64,000 nucleotides of DNA from Parabacteroides johnsonii DSM 18315 (GTDB lineage: Bacteria > Bacteroidota > Bacteroidia > Bacteroidales > Tannerellaceae), in assembly GCF_025151045.1 (NCBI RefSeq), contig NZ_CP102285.1, positions 3,224,001 to 3,288,000 of the forward strand. Direction: 5' to 3'. A program made the translations under genes and the position numbers. The notes below the pieces were generated by a model, which did no database searches, was not told where the DNA came from, and was given only the letters and a program-made list of their open reading frames with translations. Below, piece by piece: positions 17,573 through 26,096 of this stretch (the first letter of the stretch is position 1; every line of letters begins with the position of its first letter).

Positions 17573-18868
17573 ATGAAATCAGGAAAGATTATTGCGCTTG
17601 GCCTGTTGGCGCTGCTTCCATTTGCGATGAAGGCACAGGAAGCTCAGGAAATAGAGAAGCTGAATGCTCGTGTCGATTCACTTTCGCAGGAAACGACGAC
17701 TCTGGATAAAATCGTCCAGAAACTCAGCAAGTTCAAAGTATCCGCTTATATCCAGGGGCAATTCCAATATGGCCAGGAAGATGCCACCTTGAAAGTAGGC
17801 GACAAGAACGAACATGAAGACAAAGGTTTCAACCGTTTCGGTATCCGCCGCGGACGGTTGAAATTCGAATATAACGACGGTATCGGAACCGGCGCCGTAC
17901 AGATCGAGGCCAACGACAAAGGCGTCAGTTTTCGCGACCTTTACATCGGTATAAAAGATCCCTGGACAAAACGGAGCCAACTGATGGCGGGTGTTTTCAA
18001 CCGTCCTTTCGGTCACGAAATCGGCTACTCGACAAGCGGATTGGAATCTCCCGAACGTGCCACCATCATCCAATACTTCTTCCCGGACGAACGCGATTTA
18101 GGTGCCATGCTGACGCTCCGAGCCAAAGAGACAAGCCCGATCGGCTTTCTCCGTCTCGACGCCGGACTATTCGCCGGTAACAGCATCAATCGCGAAACCG
18201 ACAGTCGCAAAGACTTCATCGGCCGCTTAGGAGCCGAAAAGAAAATCGGTAACTGGGGAAAATGGGGATTAGGCGCCTCCTACTATAACGGCGGGGTTTA
18301 CAACCCGACCACCACAGCTTACGAACTCCAGGGTAAAAAATTCATCGCAATCGACAAAGGAGAAACCGGTACATACATGAAACGTGAGTACATCGGCTTG
18401 GACGCACAGTTCTCATTCAAAAACAGCTGGGGAACGACCACTCTGCGCGGTGAAGGACTGTTAGGAACACAACCGGGTATCGCCAGCAGCAGCAAAAGCC
18501 CCAACACAGGGACACGTCCGGCCAACGAACCGGAAAACTCCCTGTTCAAACGTCCTTTCATCGGCTATTTTTTCTATTTGGTGCACGACATCGGGACCAC
18601 TCCTTTCTCTGCCGTCCTGAAATACGATGCTTATGATCCCAACACCAAGTTGAAAGGAAATGAGATCGGCGTTGAAAACAGCTTGACCTCCAAGACCGAC
18701 CTCGCCCAAAGCACACTCGGCATCGGCGCTTTGTACCGTTTCAACAAACATATCCGCGTGCAAGCTTATTACGAATTCAACTTCAACGAAAAGAGCGACT
18801 TCGTAAAGGGATATGAAAAGGATAGGAAAGACGACGTATTCACCTTGCGTCTGCAATATAAGTTTTAA
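17573..18868 (+). CDS. Phosphate-selective porin (OprO/OprP family)
   Basis: 431 residues with a signal peptide (ending MKAQ), a short coiled coil (EIEKLNARVDSLSQE) and then a beta-barrel that ends in an aromatic residue (LRLQYKF), typical of outer-membrane proteins. Blocks such as FNRFGIRRGRLKFEY and GVFNRPFGHEIGYSTSGLESPER match the OprO/P family, which passes phosphate and polyphosphate. It is directly followed by a PstS-like gene, so the pair probably serves phosphate uptake under starvation. Confidence 0.9.
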   Translation: MKSGKIIALGLLALLPFAMKAQEAQEIEKLNARVDSLSQETTTLDKIVQKLSKFKVSAYIQGQFQYGQEDATLKVGDKNEHEDKGFNRFGIRRGRLKFEYNDGIGTGAVQIEANDKGVSFRDLYIGIKDPWTKRSQLMAGVFNRPFGHEIGYSTSGLESPERATIIQYFFPDERDLGAMLTLRAKETSPIGFLRLDAGLFAGNSINRETDSRKDFIGRLGAEKKIGNWGKWGLGASYYNGGVYNPTTTAYELQGKKFIAIDKGETGTYMKREYIGLDAQFSFKNSWGTTTLRGEGLLGTQPGIASSSKSPNTGTRPANEPENSLFKRPFIGYFFYLVHDIGTTPFSAVLKYDAYDPNTKLKGNEIGVENSLTSKTDLAQSTLGIGALYRFNKHIRVQAYYEFNFNEKSDFVKGYEKDRKDDVFTLRLQYKF

Positions 18869-18949
18869 TACAAACGTAATATCTGTTTCACACTCTTGCA
18901 ATACTCCTGTATTTACTTTGCATACAGAAAATTAATTCAAAACAGAGTA

Positions 18950-19768
18950 ATGAAAAAGACAATTGTTATGGCCGCAATGGCCGCCTGTATGTTTGTATCA
19001 AATGTGTTTGCACAGAAAATCAAAGGAAGCGACACTTGCCTTCCTTTAAGCCAGACGGAAGCAGAAAACTTCATCAACAAAAATAAATCGGCTAAGATAA
19101 CCGTGACAGGAGGCGGTTCCGGCGTTGGCATCTCAGCCCTGATGGAAGGGACAACCGATATCGCCATGTCTTCCCGTAAGATGAAATTCGACGAAAAGGT
19201 CAAACTCCAGGAAGCGAAGAAAAGCACCAAAGAGGTGGTGATCGCTTATGATGCACTGGCGGTAGTCGTACACCCGTCCAATAAAATATCCAACCTGACG
19301 CGTGAGCAGCTGGAAGGCATTTTCACTGGAAAGATCAAGAACTGGAAAGAAGTAGGTGGCGCCGACATGAAGATCGTTGCCTACTCGCGCGAAACTTCTT
19401 CCGGAACATACGAGTTCTTTAAGGAAAGCGTTCTGAAGAACAAGAACTATATGAACGGCATCCTCAGTATGCCCGCAACAGGAGCCATCATCCAGTCCGT
19501 CAGCCAGACGAAAGGAGCAATAGGTTATGTAGGATTAGCTTACATCAACAAAGAAGTAAAACCGATCCATGTCTCTTACGATGCAGGCAAAACATTCACC
19601 GAGCCATCCTTTGAAAATGCAAAAAGCAAGGCATACCCGATCGTCCGTCCGTTGTTCTATTACTACGATGTAAAAAATGAAGGCAAAGTGAAACCCTTTA
19701 TCGATTACATCTTATCGGCTGAAGGACAAGCAACGGTTAAACAAGTCGGTTATATCCCTGTCAAATAA
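18950..19768 (+). CDS. pstS: PstS-like phosphate-binding protein
   Basis: 272 residues. I start at ATG 18950 because it begins a proper signal peptide (MKKTIVMAAMAACMFVSNVFAQ); an in-frame codon at 18896 would add 18 residues that spoil it. The PBP-like phosphate fold shows ITVTGGGSGVGISALMEGTTDIAMSSRKM and SRETSSGTYEFF, both phosphate-contact regions. It would capture phosphate in the periplasm for a PstCAB transporter, which is not next to it. TTACTTTG at 18913-18920 may be the promoter -7 element, preceded by loosely 11-bp-spaced motifs. Confidence 0.88.
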   Translation: MKKTIVMAAMAACMFVSNVFAQKIKGSDTCLPLSQTEAENFINKNKSAKITVTGGGSGVGISALMEGTTDIAMSSRKMKFDEKVKLQEAKKSTKEVVIAYDALAVVVHPSNKISNLTREQLEGIFTGKIKNWKEVGGADMKIVAYSRETSSGTYEFFKESVLKNKNYMNGILSMPATGAIIQSVSQTKGAIGYVGLAYINKEVKPIHVSYDAGKTFTEPSFENAKSKAYPIVRPLFYYYDVKNEGKVKPFIDYILSAEGQATVKQVGYIPVK

Positions 19769-20112
19769 GTTCAAACCATCCAATTCCTGCACCCGACGCA
19801 GGATCGTGTTAAAGAAAGGGTGTGTGTCAAAATCCCCTTGTCTCCACACTTGATGCGGGACCGCAAAAGGACAGACCTTATCAATCAGATTTTTATAGGT
19901 CGGTTTTAATGCGATCCCGCGAGGGGCGCGGGAACAGGATAGTTTCGACACACCTCCTTCTTTTTTGTATCCCGACGTCAAACGTGGAAGAAAGAAGAAT
20001 GAGATGCACAATTATTATTTATTTGTGCAATAATATTAGCCAATTCTGCACATTCTTTGGTTTATTGTGCTACCTTTGCCACATATATTTTTTATTTACA
20101 CATTTTACTTAC
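19769..20112. other. Intergenic region with hairpin repeat
   Basis: The left two thirds is an imperfect inverted repeat (see 19818-19954). The right part is AT-rich and carries the promoter of the next gene (TACCTTTG, 20071-20078). An open frame running back to 19822 crosses the repeat and is not credible as coding. Confidence 0.75.
19818..19954. repeat. Inverted-repeat element with GTGTGTC/GACACAC ends
   Basis: The ends are GGTGTGTGTC and GACACACC. Inside are CACACTTGATGCGGGA and, further on, CGATCCCGCGAGGGGCGCGG and ACAGGATAGTTTCGA. Both inner blocks recur inside the long element at 44824-45408, in another order. The ends recur at 62757-62849. Confidence 0.75.
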
Positions 20113-21201
20113 ATGAAGACATTAACAATCGGGGATCTGAAAGCCCGCATTCCAATCATCCAGGGTGGAATGGGCGTAGGAATCTCTCTCTCCGGCTTAG
20201 CCTCAGCCGTTGCAAATGAAGGTGGGATTGGCGTTATCTCCGCCGCCGGTCTCGGTCTCTTATATAAGAAACTTTCTCCCAACTACACCGAAGCCGGAAA
20301 TCTGGGCCTTGCCGCCGAGATCCGGAAAGCCCGCGAAAAGGCTAAAGGCATTATCGGTGTGAACGTGATGGTCGCACTATCGGACTTCGCCGAACTGGTA
20401 AAAACCAGTATTGCGGAAAAGGTAGACATCATTTTCAGTGGTGCCGGACTTCCTTTGGACTTGCCGTCTTTCCTGAAGAAAGACAGCGTGACGAAGCTGG
20501 TTCCTATCGTTTCCAGCGCACGTGCCGTCCGCATCATCTGCGAGAAATGGAAAAACAACTACGACTACCTTCCCGATGCTGTCGTGCTGGAAGGCCCGAA
20601 AGCCGGCGGCCACTTAGGATATAAGGAGAACCAACTGGAAGACGAGCATTTCTCACTCGAAGAACTGCTGCCTCAGGTAGTGGAAGAAGTTTCCCACTTC
20701 GAAGAAAAATACAACAAGAGAATCCCGGTAATTGCAGCAGGAGGCATTTATACGGGTGAAGACATCAAACGCGTGATGGACCTGGGAGCATCGGGCGTTC
20801 AATTAGGAACCCGTTTCGTCGCCACTACCGAGTGTGACGCTTCCGACGCTTTCAAAGAGAGCTACATCAAAGCGGAAGAAAAGGATATCGAGATTATCAA
20901 GAGTCCTGTCGGTATGCCGGGACGAGCCATCCATTGCAATTTCTTGCAGAAAGTGAAAGACGGCTTGAAGCAACCGAAAGTTTGTCCCTTCAACTGCATC
21001 AAGACTTGCGACATCTCGCGAAGCCCCTATTGCATCGTGACTGCCTTGTATAACGCTTTCAAAGGAAATTTTGAGAACGGCTACGCTTTCGCAGGAAGTA
21101 ATGCTTGGCGGACAACCCGCATCATGTCGGTAAAGGAAACGATCAGCGAGCTGATCAACGAGTGGAAACGTTCCGACCAACCGACTCTTTCCTCACGATA
21201 A
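20113..21201 (+). CDS. Nitronate monooxygenase-like FMN enzyme
   Basis: 362 residues, starting at ATG 20113 (MKTLTIGDLKARIPIIQGGMGVGIS). The TIM-barrel with IPIIQGGMGVG, GPKAGGHLG and IPVIAAGGIYTGEDI fits the 2-nitropropane dioxygenase/FabK-like group of FMN enzymes. It could be a nitronate monooxygenase or an enoyl-reductase relative. A Cys cluster near the C-terminus (CPFNCIKTCDISRSPYC) is an extra feature that could bind metal or a cluster; this is inference. TACCTTTG at 20071-20078 is the likely promoter -7 element. Confidence 0.82.
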   Translation: MKTLTIGDLKARIPIIQGGMGVGISLSGLASAVANEGGIGVISAAGLGLLYKKLSPNYTEAGNLGLAAEIRKAREKAKGIIGVNVMVALSDFAELVKTSIAEKVDIIFSGAGLPLDLPSFLKKDSVTKLVPIVSSARAVRIICEKWKNNYDYLPDAVVLEGPKAGGHLGYKENQLEDEHFSLEELLPQVVEEVSHFEEKYNKRIPVIAAGGIYTGEDIKRVMDLGASGVQLGTRFVATTECDASDAFKESYIKAEEKDIEIIKSPVGMPGRAIHCNFLQKVKDGLKQPKVCPFNCIKTCDISRSPYCIVTALYNAFKGNFENGYAFAGSNAWRTTRIMSVKETISELINEWKRSDQPTLSSR

Positions 21202-21325
21202 ACAAAAAGTTTCCTCGGCATGGAACAAGAGTTTCCCTATAATGAAACTCTCGTTTCCCGCCGAGGAAACTCTTGTGCCATGCCGAGGGAACGACTGTGC
21301 CACACCGATGGAACTTTTTGTGCAA
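21194..21325. repeat. 22-bp-period tandem array, copy B
   Basis: Six units of exactly 22 bp start at 21194, 21216, 21238, 21260, 21282 and 21304. Common parts are CGGCATGGAAC and GTTTCCC; later units have GGAAC with TGTGCC. The first unit includes the stop codon of the monooxygenase gene. Confidence 0.85.
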
Positions 21326-21349
21326 CCTTAGAAAAGATGCGAAAGCCTT

Positions 21350-21766
21350 TTACTTATCTTCTTTTTTCTTCATATTCGTCTCAATAACGAACGCGATAAT
21401 CAACCCCAAACCGCCGAACAAAAGAACGGACGCGCCATAGGCTGCACCGATCAACCGCTCCTCTTCAAAATGGCGCAATTCAGACAATCCACCACCGACC
21501 ACCATAATATTCAAGAAGAAACCGACCAGCACTCCCAAACCGATCCCCACCAACAGACAACCTGCCTTCAAGGAACTGAACGAGAAGCGCGTCCCTCCGT
21601 AAGACGGCAGACGCATCTTGCCCTCAAAAGCCGAAGCATCCAATTTCTCTCCAATCTTCTCGATAATCGCCAACCGTTCTTTCCGGCGCACGAACAATTC
21701 AAACAAACCGTAAATAGCTGCAAAAACAATCCCCGTCGTCAGTGGGACCATAATAAAATCCATCAT
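21350..21766 (-). CDS. Small membrane protein, DUF6249-like
   Basis: 138 residues with three hydrophobic segments (about 5-24, 68-92 and 108-130). A soluble stretch between the first two (RRKERLAIIEKIGEKLD) has the pattern of DUF6249 proteins, named from memory. The function is unknown. It is transcribed away from an ECF sigma gene. Its own promoter carries the same motif as that of the sigma gene, so it is probably a member of that sigma regulon. Confidence 0.7.
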   Translation of the reverse strand: MMDFIMVPLTTGIVFAAIYGLFELFVRRKERLAIIEKIGEKLDASAFEGKMRLPSYGGTRFSFSSLKAGCLLVGIGLGVLVGFFLNIMVVGGGLSELRHFEEERLIGAAYGASVLLFGGLGLIIAFVIETNMKKKEDK

Positions 21767-21810
21767 AATCGTACTATTTTAAATGATTCATTAATTTCTT
21801 TGCTACTTTT

Positions 21811-21837
21811 GACGCACCTCTTTCCGAAAGGTTACAA
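21811..21837 (-). promoter_or_regulatory. Predicted ECF-sigma promoter of the DUF6249-like gene
   Basis: On the minus strand TTGTAACC (21837-21830), 13 bases, then TGCGTC (21816-21811). This is the same motif and spacing as on the other strand before the sigma gene. Read as TGTAAC-N16-CGTC, it has the shape of ECF promoters such as TGAAAC-N16-CGTA of Bacillus SigW. Confidence 0.65.
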
Positions 21838-21877
21838 GGAGGAAAGAAAAAAATATTTTTATTTTTGTTGATGCAAG

Positions 21878-21904
21878 TTGTAACCTATTCGCCCGGCTTG
21901 CGTC
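21878..21904 (+). promoter_or_regulatory. Predicted autoregulated ECF-sigma promoter
   Basis: TTGTAACC (21878-21885), 13 bases, then TGCGTC (21899-21904). The start codon is at 21917, so the mRNA would have almost no leader. A second, vegetative-type element TACTTTTG lies upstream at 21804-21811. Confidence 0.65.
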
Positions 21905-21916
21905 CATTATAATACG

Positions 21917-22474
21917 ATGGAGTTGTATACCGACACATATTATATACAAAGGATACAAGCGGGAGATACGACATGCTTTGCCTGCCTTCTGGATAAATAC
22001 AGCCGTCCTGTTCATTCGTTAATCTTAAAGGTGGTCAGAAACCGGGAAGATGCGGAAGAGCTGGCGCAGGATGTGTTTATGAAGGTATTCAAAAACCTCT
22101 CTTCGTTCAAAGGAGAATGCAGTTTCTCCACCTGGATCTACCGGATCGCCTACAACACAGCTATCTCGGAGACCAGGAAAAAGAAACACGAGTTTCTGGC
22201 GATCGAGGAATCGGTTATTAACAACGTATCGGAACAAGAAGTGGCCGAGGCGCTTGGCAGGACAGACAGCTCCGACCAAATACAGATGCTCGATGCAGCC
22301 CTCGCCCAATTACCACCCGATGAACGGGCGATCATTTTGCTCTTTTACATGAAAGAAAAGACGATCGACGAAGTGGCAACGATCACCGGATTGACTGCTT
22401 CTAACATAAAAGTGAAATTGCATCGCATACGAAAGAAACTGTTTGTTGTATTAAAAGGAATGGAGGAACAATAA
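21917..22474 (+). CDS. ECF sigma-70 factor
   Basis: 185 residues with region 2 (DKYSRPVHSLILKVVRNREDAEELAQDVFMKVF and FSTWIYRIAYN) and region 4 (LAQLPPDERAIILLFYMKEKTIDEVATITGLTASNIKVKLHRIRKKL). It directs RNA polymerase to a stress regulon. The next gene (gap 2 bp) is a two-helix membrane protein in the anti-sigma position. Matching promoter motifs upstream on both strands suggest autoregulation. Confidence 0.93.
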   Translation: MELYTDTYYIQRIQAGDTTCFACLLDKYSRPVHSLILKVVRNREDAEELAQDVFMKVFKNLSSFKGECSFSTWIYRIAYNTAISETRKKKHEFLAIEESVINNVSEQEVAEALGRTDSSDQIQMLDAALAQLPPDERAIILLFYMKEKTIDEVATITGLTASNIKVKLHRIRKKLFVVLKGMEEQ

Positions 22475-22476
22475 AA

Positions 22477-22836
22477 ATGACCGAGAAGAATGACATATTG
22501 AAAGACCTGTTTAGCCGGATGCCGGAAGAGGAGCTTCCCGCTTCGTTCCGTACCAACGTAATGAAGCAGATCATGGCCGAAGCCGAACGCAGGCGCAAAC
22601 TGGGCGAACGTTGGGGATGGATTGCCGTCATCGCCGCCTCGCTGCTTATGATCGGTATCGCAATCGCCTCATTCCTTTATATGGGTATTCCCAAAATATC
22701 CGTACAGATACCCGATATGAGTACATTCCCTTTCTATGCCTACATCGGCATACTTGCCCTCATCCTGTTAGGAGCCGATTACAAGTTCAGACAAATATAC
22801 AAAAGGAGGCAAATGTCTCAGAAAGAAAAGATGTAA
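22477..22836 (+). CDS. Small membrane protein, probable anti-sigma partner
   Basis: 119 residues. An acidic cytoplasmic N-terminus of about 45 residues (DILKDLFSRMPEEELPASFRTNVMKQIM) precedes two transmembrane helices (about 48-68 and 85-103). The length and position after an ECF sigma gene are those of anti-sigma factors in Bacteroidetes, but no recognised anti-sigma motif is seen. The assignment is by context. Confidence 0.7.
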   Translation: MTEKNDILKDLFSRMPEEELPASFRTNVMKQIMAEAERRRKLGERWGWIAVIAASLLMIGIAIASFLYMGIPKISVQIPDMSTFPFYAYIGILALILLGADYKFRQIYKRRQMSQKEKM

Positions 22837-22884
22837 GTAGCGGTATTACAAGCTAAAAAGATTGTTTTTTCCATGTAAAAAGTC

Positions 22885-22913
22885 TTGCAAGTCAGAAAAA
22901 AGCATTACCTTTG
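22885..22913 (+). promoter_or_regulatory. rpsA promoter
   Basis: TTG (22885-22887), an 18-bp spacer, then TACCTTTG (22906-22913), a good Bacteroidetes consensus, about 75 bp before the ATG. Confidence 0.7.
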
Positions 22914-22989
22914 CCCCCGATTTTTGAGAGATGACAACATAATGTCTAACTTACTAATTAAAACAAACTTAAGTATTAACAATTAGAGA

Positions 22990-24783
22990 ATGGAAAATTT
23001 AAAGAACATTCAGCCCATTGAAGATTTCAACTGGGATGCTCTTGAAAAGGGCGATTCTTACGGTGAAGTAAGCAAGGACGATCTTGTAAAAACGTATGAC
23101 GAGACTTTGAACACTGTAAAGGACAAAGAAGTCGTTATGGGAACTGTAACTGCAATGAACAAACGTGAAGTTGTAGTAAACATCGGTTTCAAATCAGATG
23201 GCGTTGTATCTATGGCAGAATTCCGTTACAACCCGGATCTGAAAATTGGTGACGAAGTAGAAGTATACATCGAAAACCAGGAAGACAAAAAAGGACAGCT
23301 GATCCTGTCTCACAAGAAAGCACGCGCTACACGTTCTTGGGATCGTGTAAACGAAGCTCTTGAAAAAGACGAAATCATCAAAGGTTACATTAAATGTCGT
23401 ACTAAGGGCGGTATGATCGTTGACGTATTCGGTATCGAAGCATTCTTGCCGGGTTCTCAGATCGATGTAAAACCGATCCGCGACTACGATGTATTTGTAG
23501 GTAAGACAATGGAATTCAAGATCGTGAAGATCAACCAGGAATTCAAAAATGTTGTTGTATCTCATAAAGCTCTTATCGAAGCTGAACTCGAACAGCAGAA
23601 GAAAGACATCATCTCCAAACTTGAAAAAGGCCAGGTACTGGAAGGTACGGTTAAGAATATCACTTCTTACGGTGTATTCATCGACCTGGGTGGCGTAGAC
23701 GGTTTGATCCATATCACAGACCTGTCTTGGGGCCGCGTTTCTCATCCGGAAGAAATCGTTCAGCTGGATCAGAAGATCAACGTGGTTATCCTTGACTTCG
23801 ATGATGAAAAGAAACGTATCGCTCTCGGCTTGAAGCAGCTGACTCCGCATCCTTGGGATGCTTTGGACCCGAACTTGAAAGTTGGTGACAAAGTAAAAGG
23901 TAAAGTTGTCGTTATGGCTGACTACGGTGCATTCATCGAAATCGCTCCGGGCGTAGAAGGTTTGATCCACGTTTCTGAAATGTCTTGGACACAGCACTTG
24001 CGTTCTGCTCAGGACTTCATGAAAGTAGGTGACGAAATCGAAGCTGTCATCCTGACTCTGGACCGCGACGAACGTAAGATGTCTCTGGGTATCAAACAGC
24101 TGAAAGCCGACCCATGGGAAGATATCGAATCTCGCTTCCCGGTAGGTTCTCGCCACGCTGCTAAAGTTCGTAACTTCACTAACTTCGGTGTATTCGTAGA
24201 AATCGAAGAAGGCGTAGACGGCTTGATCCACATCTCTGACCTGTCTTGGACAAAGAAAATCAAACACCCGTCAGAATTCACTCAGATCGGTGCTGAAATC
24301 GAAGTTCAGGTTCTGGAAATCGACAAAGAAAACCGCCGTTTGAGCTTAGGCCACAAACAGCTGGAAGAAAATCCTTGGGATGTATTCGAAACAATCTTCA
24401 CTGTAGGTTCTATCCACGAAGGAACAATCATCGAAGTACTGGATAAGGGTGCTGTAATCTCTCTGCCTTACGGCGTAGAAGGTTTCGCAACTCCGAAACA
24501 TCTGGTAAAAGAAGACGGTTCTCAGGCTGCTGTAGACGAAAAACTGCAGTTCAAGGTAATCGAATTCAACAAGGAAGCTAAGAGAATCATCCTTTCTCAC
24601 AGCCGTATCTTCGAAGATGAACAGAAAGGCGCCAAGAAAGAAGCTGGCGAAAAGAAATCATCTGCAAAACGCGGTGGCAAGAAAGAAGAAGAATCTGCAA
24701 TGGTAACCGGTCCGGTTGAAAAGACTACACTGGGTGACATTGAAGAACTCGCTGCTCTGAAAGAAAAATTGGCTGGTAAATAA
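22990..24783 (+). CDS. rpsA: 30S ribosomal protein S1
   Basis: 597 residues with six S1/OB repeats in tandem; the strongest copies show the G.(V/F)I.L....GLIH.SD.SW pattern (YGVFIDLGGVDGLIHITDLSW, YGAFIEIAPGVEGLIHVSEMSW, FGVFVEIEEGVDGLIHISDLSW). S1 binds mRNA on the small ribosomal subunit. A Lys/Glu-rich tail (KKEAGEKKSSAKRGGKKEEE) follows the last domain. Codon use is strongly biased, as expected for a highly expressed gene. Confidence 0.97.
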   Translation: MENLKNIQPIEDFNWDALEKGDSYGEVSKDDLVKTYDETLNTVKDKEVVMGTVTAMNKREVVVNIGFKSDGVVSMAEFRYNPDLKIGDEVEVYIENQEDKKGQLILSHKKARATRSWDRVNEALEKDEIIKGYIKCRTKGGMIVDVFGIEAFLPGSQIDVKPIRDYDVFVGKTMEFKIVKINQEFKNVVVSHKALIEAELEQQKKDIISKLEKGQVLEGTVKNITSYGVFIDLGGVDGLIHITDLSWGRVSHPEEIVQLDQKINVVILDFDDEKKRIALGLKQLTPHPWDALDPNLKVGDKVKGKVVVMADYGAFIEIAPGVEGLIHVSEMSWTQHLRSAQDFMKVGDEIEAVILTLDRDERKMSLGIKQLKADPWEDIESRFPVGSRHAAKVRNFTNFGVFVEIEEGVDGLIHISDLSWTKKIKHPSEFTQIGAEIEVQVLEIDKENRRLSLGHKQLEENPWDVFETIFTVGSIHEGTIIEVLDKGAVISLPYGVEGFATPKHLVKEDGSQAAVDEKLQFKVIEFNKEAKRIILSHSRIFEDEQKGAKKEAGEKKSSAKRGGKKEEESAMVTGPVEKTTLGDIEELAALKEKLAGK

Positions 24784-24806
24784 TTACCGCCTTTTCAGAT
24801 AAAATA

Positions 24807-24839
24807 AAAGGAGATGTCCACCCGGATATCTCCTTTTTT
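24807..24839 (+). terminator. Terminator of rpsA
   Basis: AAAGGAGAT pairs with ATCTCCTTT, followed by a T run. Confidence 0.85.
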
Positions 24840-24870
24840 ATTGCTTGAAAAAAGAATAGAGAAAGCTTTA

Positions 24871-25134
24871 TCAGTCTATCTCCTTGATCGCTTCCTCTAC
24901 CTGTTCTTGTTCACCGTAATATTGGCAACTTTCGCCGATACCCAACAAAGCATTCATTTCATGACGCTTGTCCAAGTCCGTAAAATAAGCATCTACTACC
25001 TTATAAATATCGAATCCGTCTGTTGAACCCGCTGCCAGATTCAACGATTCTACCAATTTGCCTGTAGCCTTACGAATTTCAGCTTTACTAATCAAATGAA
25101 ACTCATTGTTGTGAATTAATTGACTCTTTCCCAT
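24871..25134 (-). CDS. Hypothetical small soluble protein
   Basis: 87 residues, no signal or membrane segment, rich in Glu and Asn (starts MGKSQLIHNNEFHLIS, ends EQVEEAIKEID). I do not recognise a family. It is helical in appearance and ends just after the rpsA terminator on the opposite strand. The start at 25134 is the only good ATG. Confidence 0.6.
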   Translation of the reverse strand: MGKSQLIHNNEFHLISKAEIRKATGKLVESLNLAAGSTDGFDIYKVVDAYFTDLDKRHEMNALLGIGESCQYYGEQEQVEEAIKEID

Positions 25135-25348
25135 GATGTTTGATTTTAAAGTTATACTTGTTCTTCATTAATAACCATTCCCGAAAGCGGTAAGTTTAAT
25201 CTCGCTGCTTCGTTTCATGCACTAAATATACAAACATCCTCGGATCTTTCAACCTTTCAGGCCTTTTATTTTCAATAAACATGAAAAACGAATCCGATCC
25301 CGGCTTCACGATATTTCATGATGGGCAAGGAGAATCGGATCTCCAAAC

Positions 25349-25369
25349 ATAGAATAAGTTCTATTCTAT
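25349..25369. promoter_or_regulatory. 8-bp inverted repeat before the receiver gene
   Basis: ATAGAATA and TATTCTAT are separated by 5 bases, about 55 bp before the start codon. It could be an operator. A larger imperfect repeat of GAATCCGATC / GAATCGGATC lies further upstream. Confidence 0.35.
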
Positions 25370-25421
25370 TTGGTCATGTAAAAATTAATGCTGAAATTTG
25401 TTCACAGATAATATAAAAGAT

Positions 25422-25811
25422 ATGGGCACGAACGAAGACAAGTACAATGTAACTATTCTGATCGCAGAAGACGAGGAAAGCAATTTCCTGCTATTAAAAA
25501 CCATTTTAAAAAGACACTGTAACGTTCTGCAAGCCAGAACCGGCTTGGAGCTATTGAAAGTCTTTGCAGAAAAAGGAGCCGATATGATTTTGCTGGATAT
25601 AAAAATGCCGGAGATGAACGGTATAGAAGCGCTGAAAGAGATTAGGAAAAAAGACACGAACATTCCGATCATCATGCAATCCGCCTATGCCTTCGAAAAT
25701 GACATGGAAGCCGCCCGTGCTGCCGGAAGCAACGGATTTATCACCAAGCCCATCAATATCGTCGAACTGAAGAAAACGATTTCCAAATTCTTGCCGCAGA
25801 TAACCTGGTAA
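25422..25811 (+). CDS. Stand-alone receiver-domain response regulator
   Basis: 129 residues, a single receiver domain without output domain. It has the acidic pocket Glu16-Asp17, phospho-acceptor Asp59 (MILLDIKMPEMNG), the switch Ser in IIMQSAYA and the conserved Lys in FITKPIN. It would accept phosphate from a histidine kinase encoded elsewhere. A TTG at 25398 would extend it by 8 residues, but ATG 25422 is a better start. A strong terminator follows. Confidence 0.9.
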   Translation: MGTNEDKYNVTILIAEDEESNFLLLKTILKRHCNVLQARTGLELLKVFAEKGADMILLDIKMPEMNGIEALKEIRKKDTNIPIIMQSAYAFENDMEAARAAGSNGFITKPINIVELKKTISKFLPQITW

Positions 25812-25834
25812 GAGGCTGAAAGACGACATATTAT

Positions 25835-25882
25835 AAAAAAGTGGAATAGCTATAACAATCGTTATGGCTATTCCACTTTTTT
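25835..25882. terminator. Strong bidirectional hairpin terminator
   Basis: AAAAAAGTGGAATAGC...ATAAC pairs with GTTAT...GCTATTCCACTTTTTT; T-runs lie on both strands. Confidence 0.9.
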
Positions 25883-25883
25883 G

Positions 25884-26096
25884 CTTTTTCACAGACACCT
25901 TAACCGGCAAACTCTCCCTTTCATTTTTATCAAAAACCTCTCATTTTACGGAGATATCCACATTAATTTTCTTTATAAACTCCGCCTAAACAAAACATTA
26001 AACCTCCGGTTTAAGAGGTGGGTAAATTTATTTTTCACAAAAAAGTGTCCGTGATTAGGGATCATATTTCCGGAAAACTATACCAAACCGGCACTA
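25884..26096. other. Intergenic region before the AraC gene
   Basis: AT-rich, with a small hairpin TTAAACC..GGTTTAA near 25998-26012. No clear TAnnTTTG element and no gene seen. Confidence 0.5.

Noticed and set aside
19822-20112. 97-codon upstream extension of the nitronate monooxygenase-like gene
   Set aside because: It crosses the hairpin repeat and the promoter; the enzyme family starts at MKTLTIGDL (20113).
21194-21325. Possible CRISPR array
   Set aside because: Units are contiguous with a 22-bp period and have no unique spacers; no cas genes are present.
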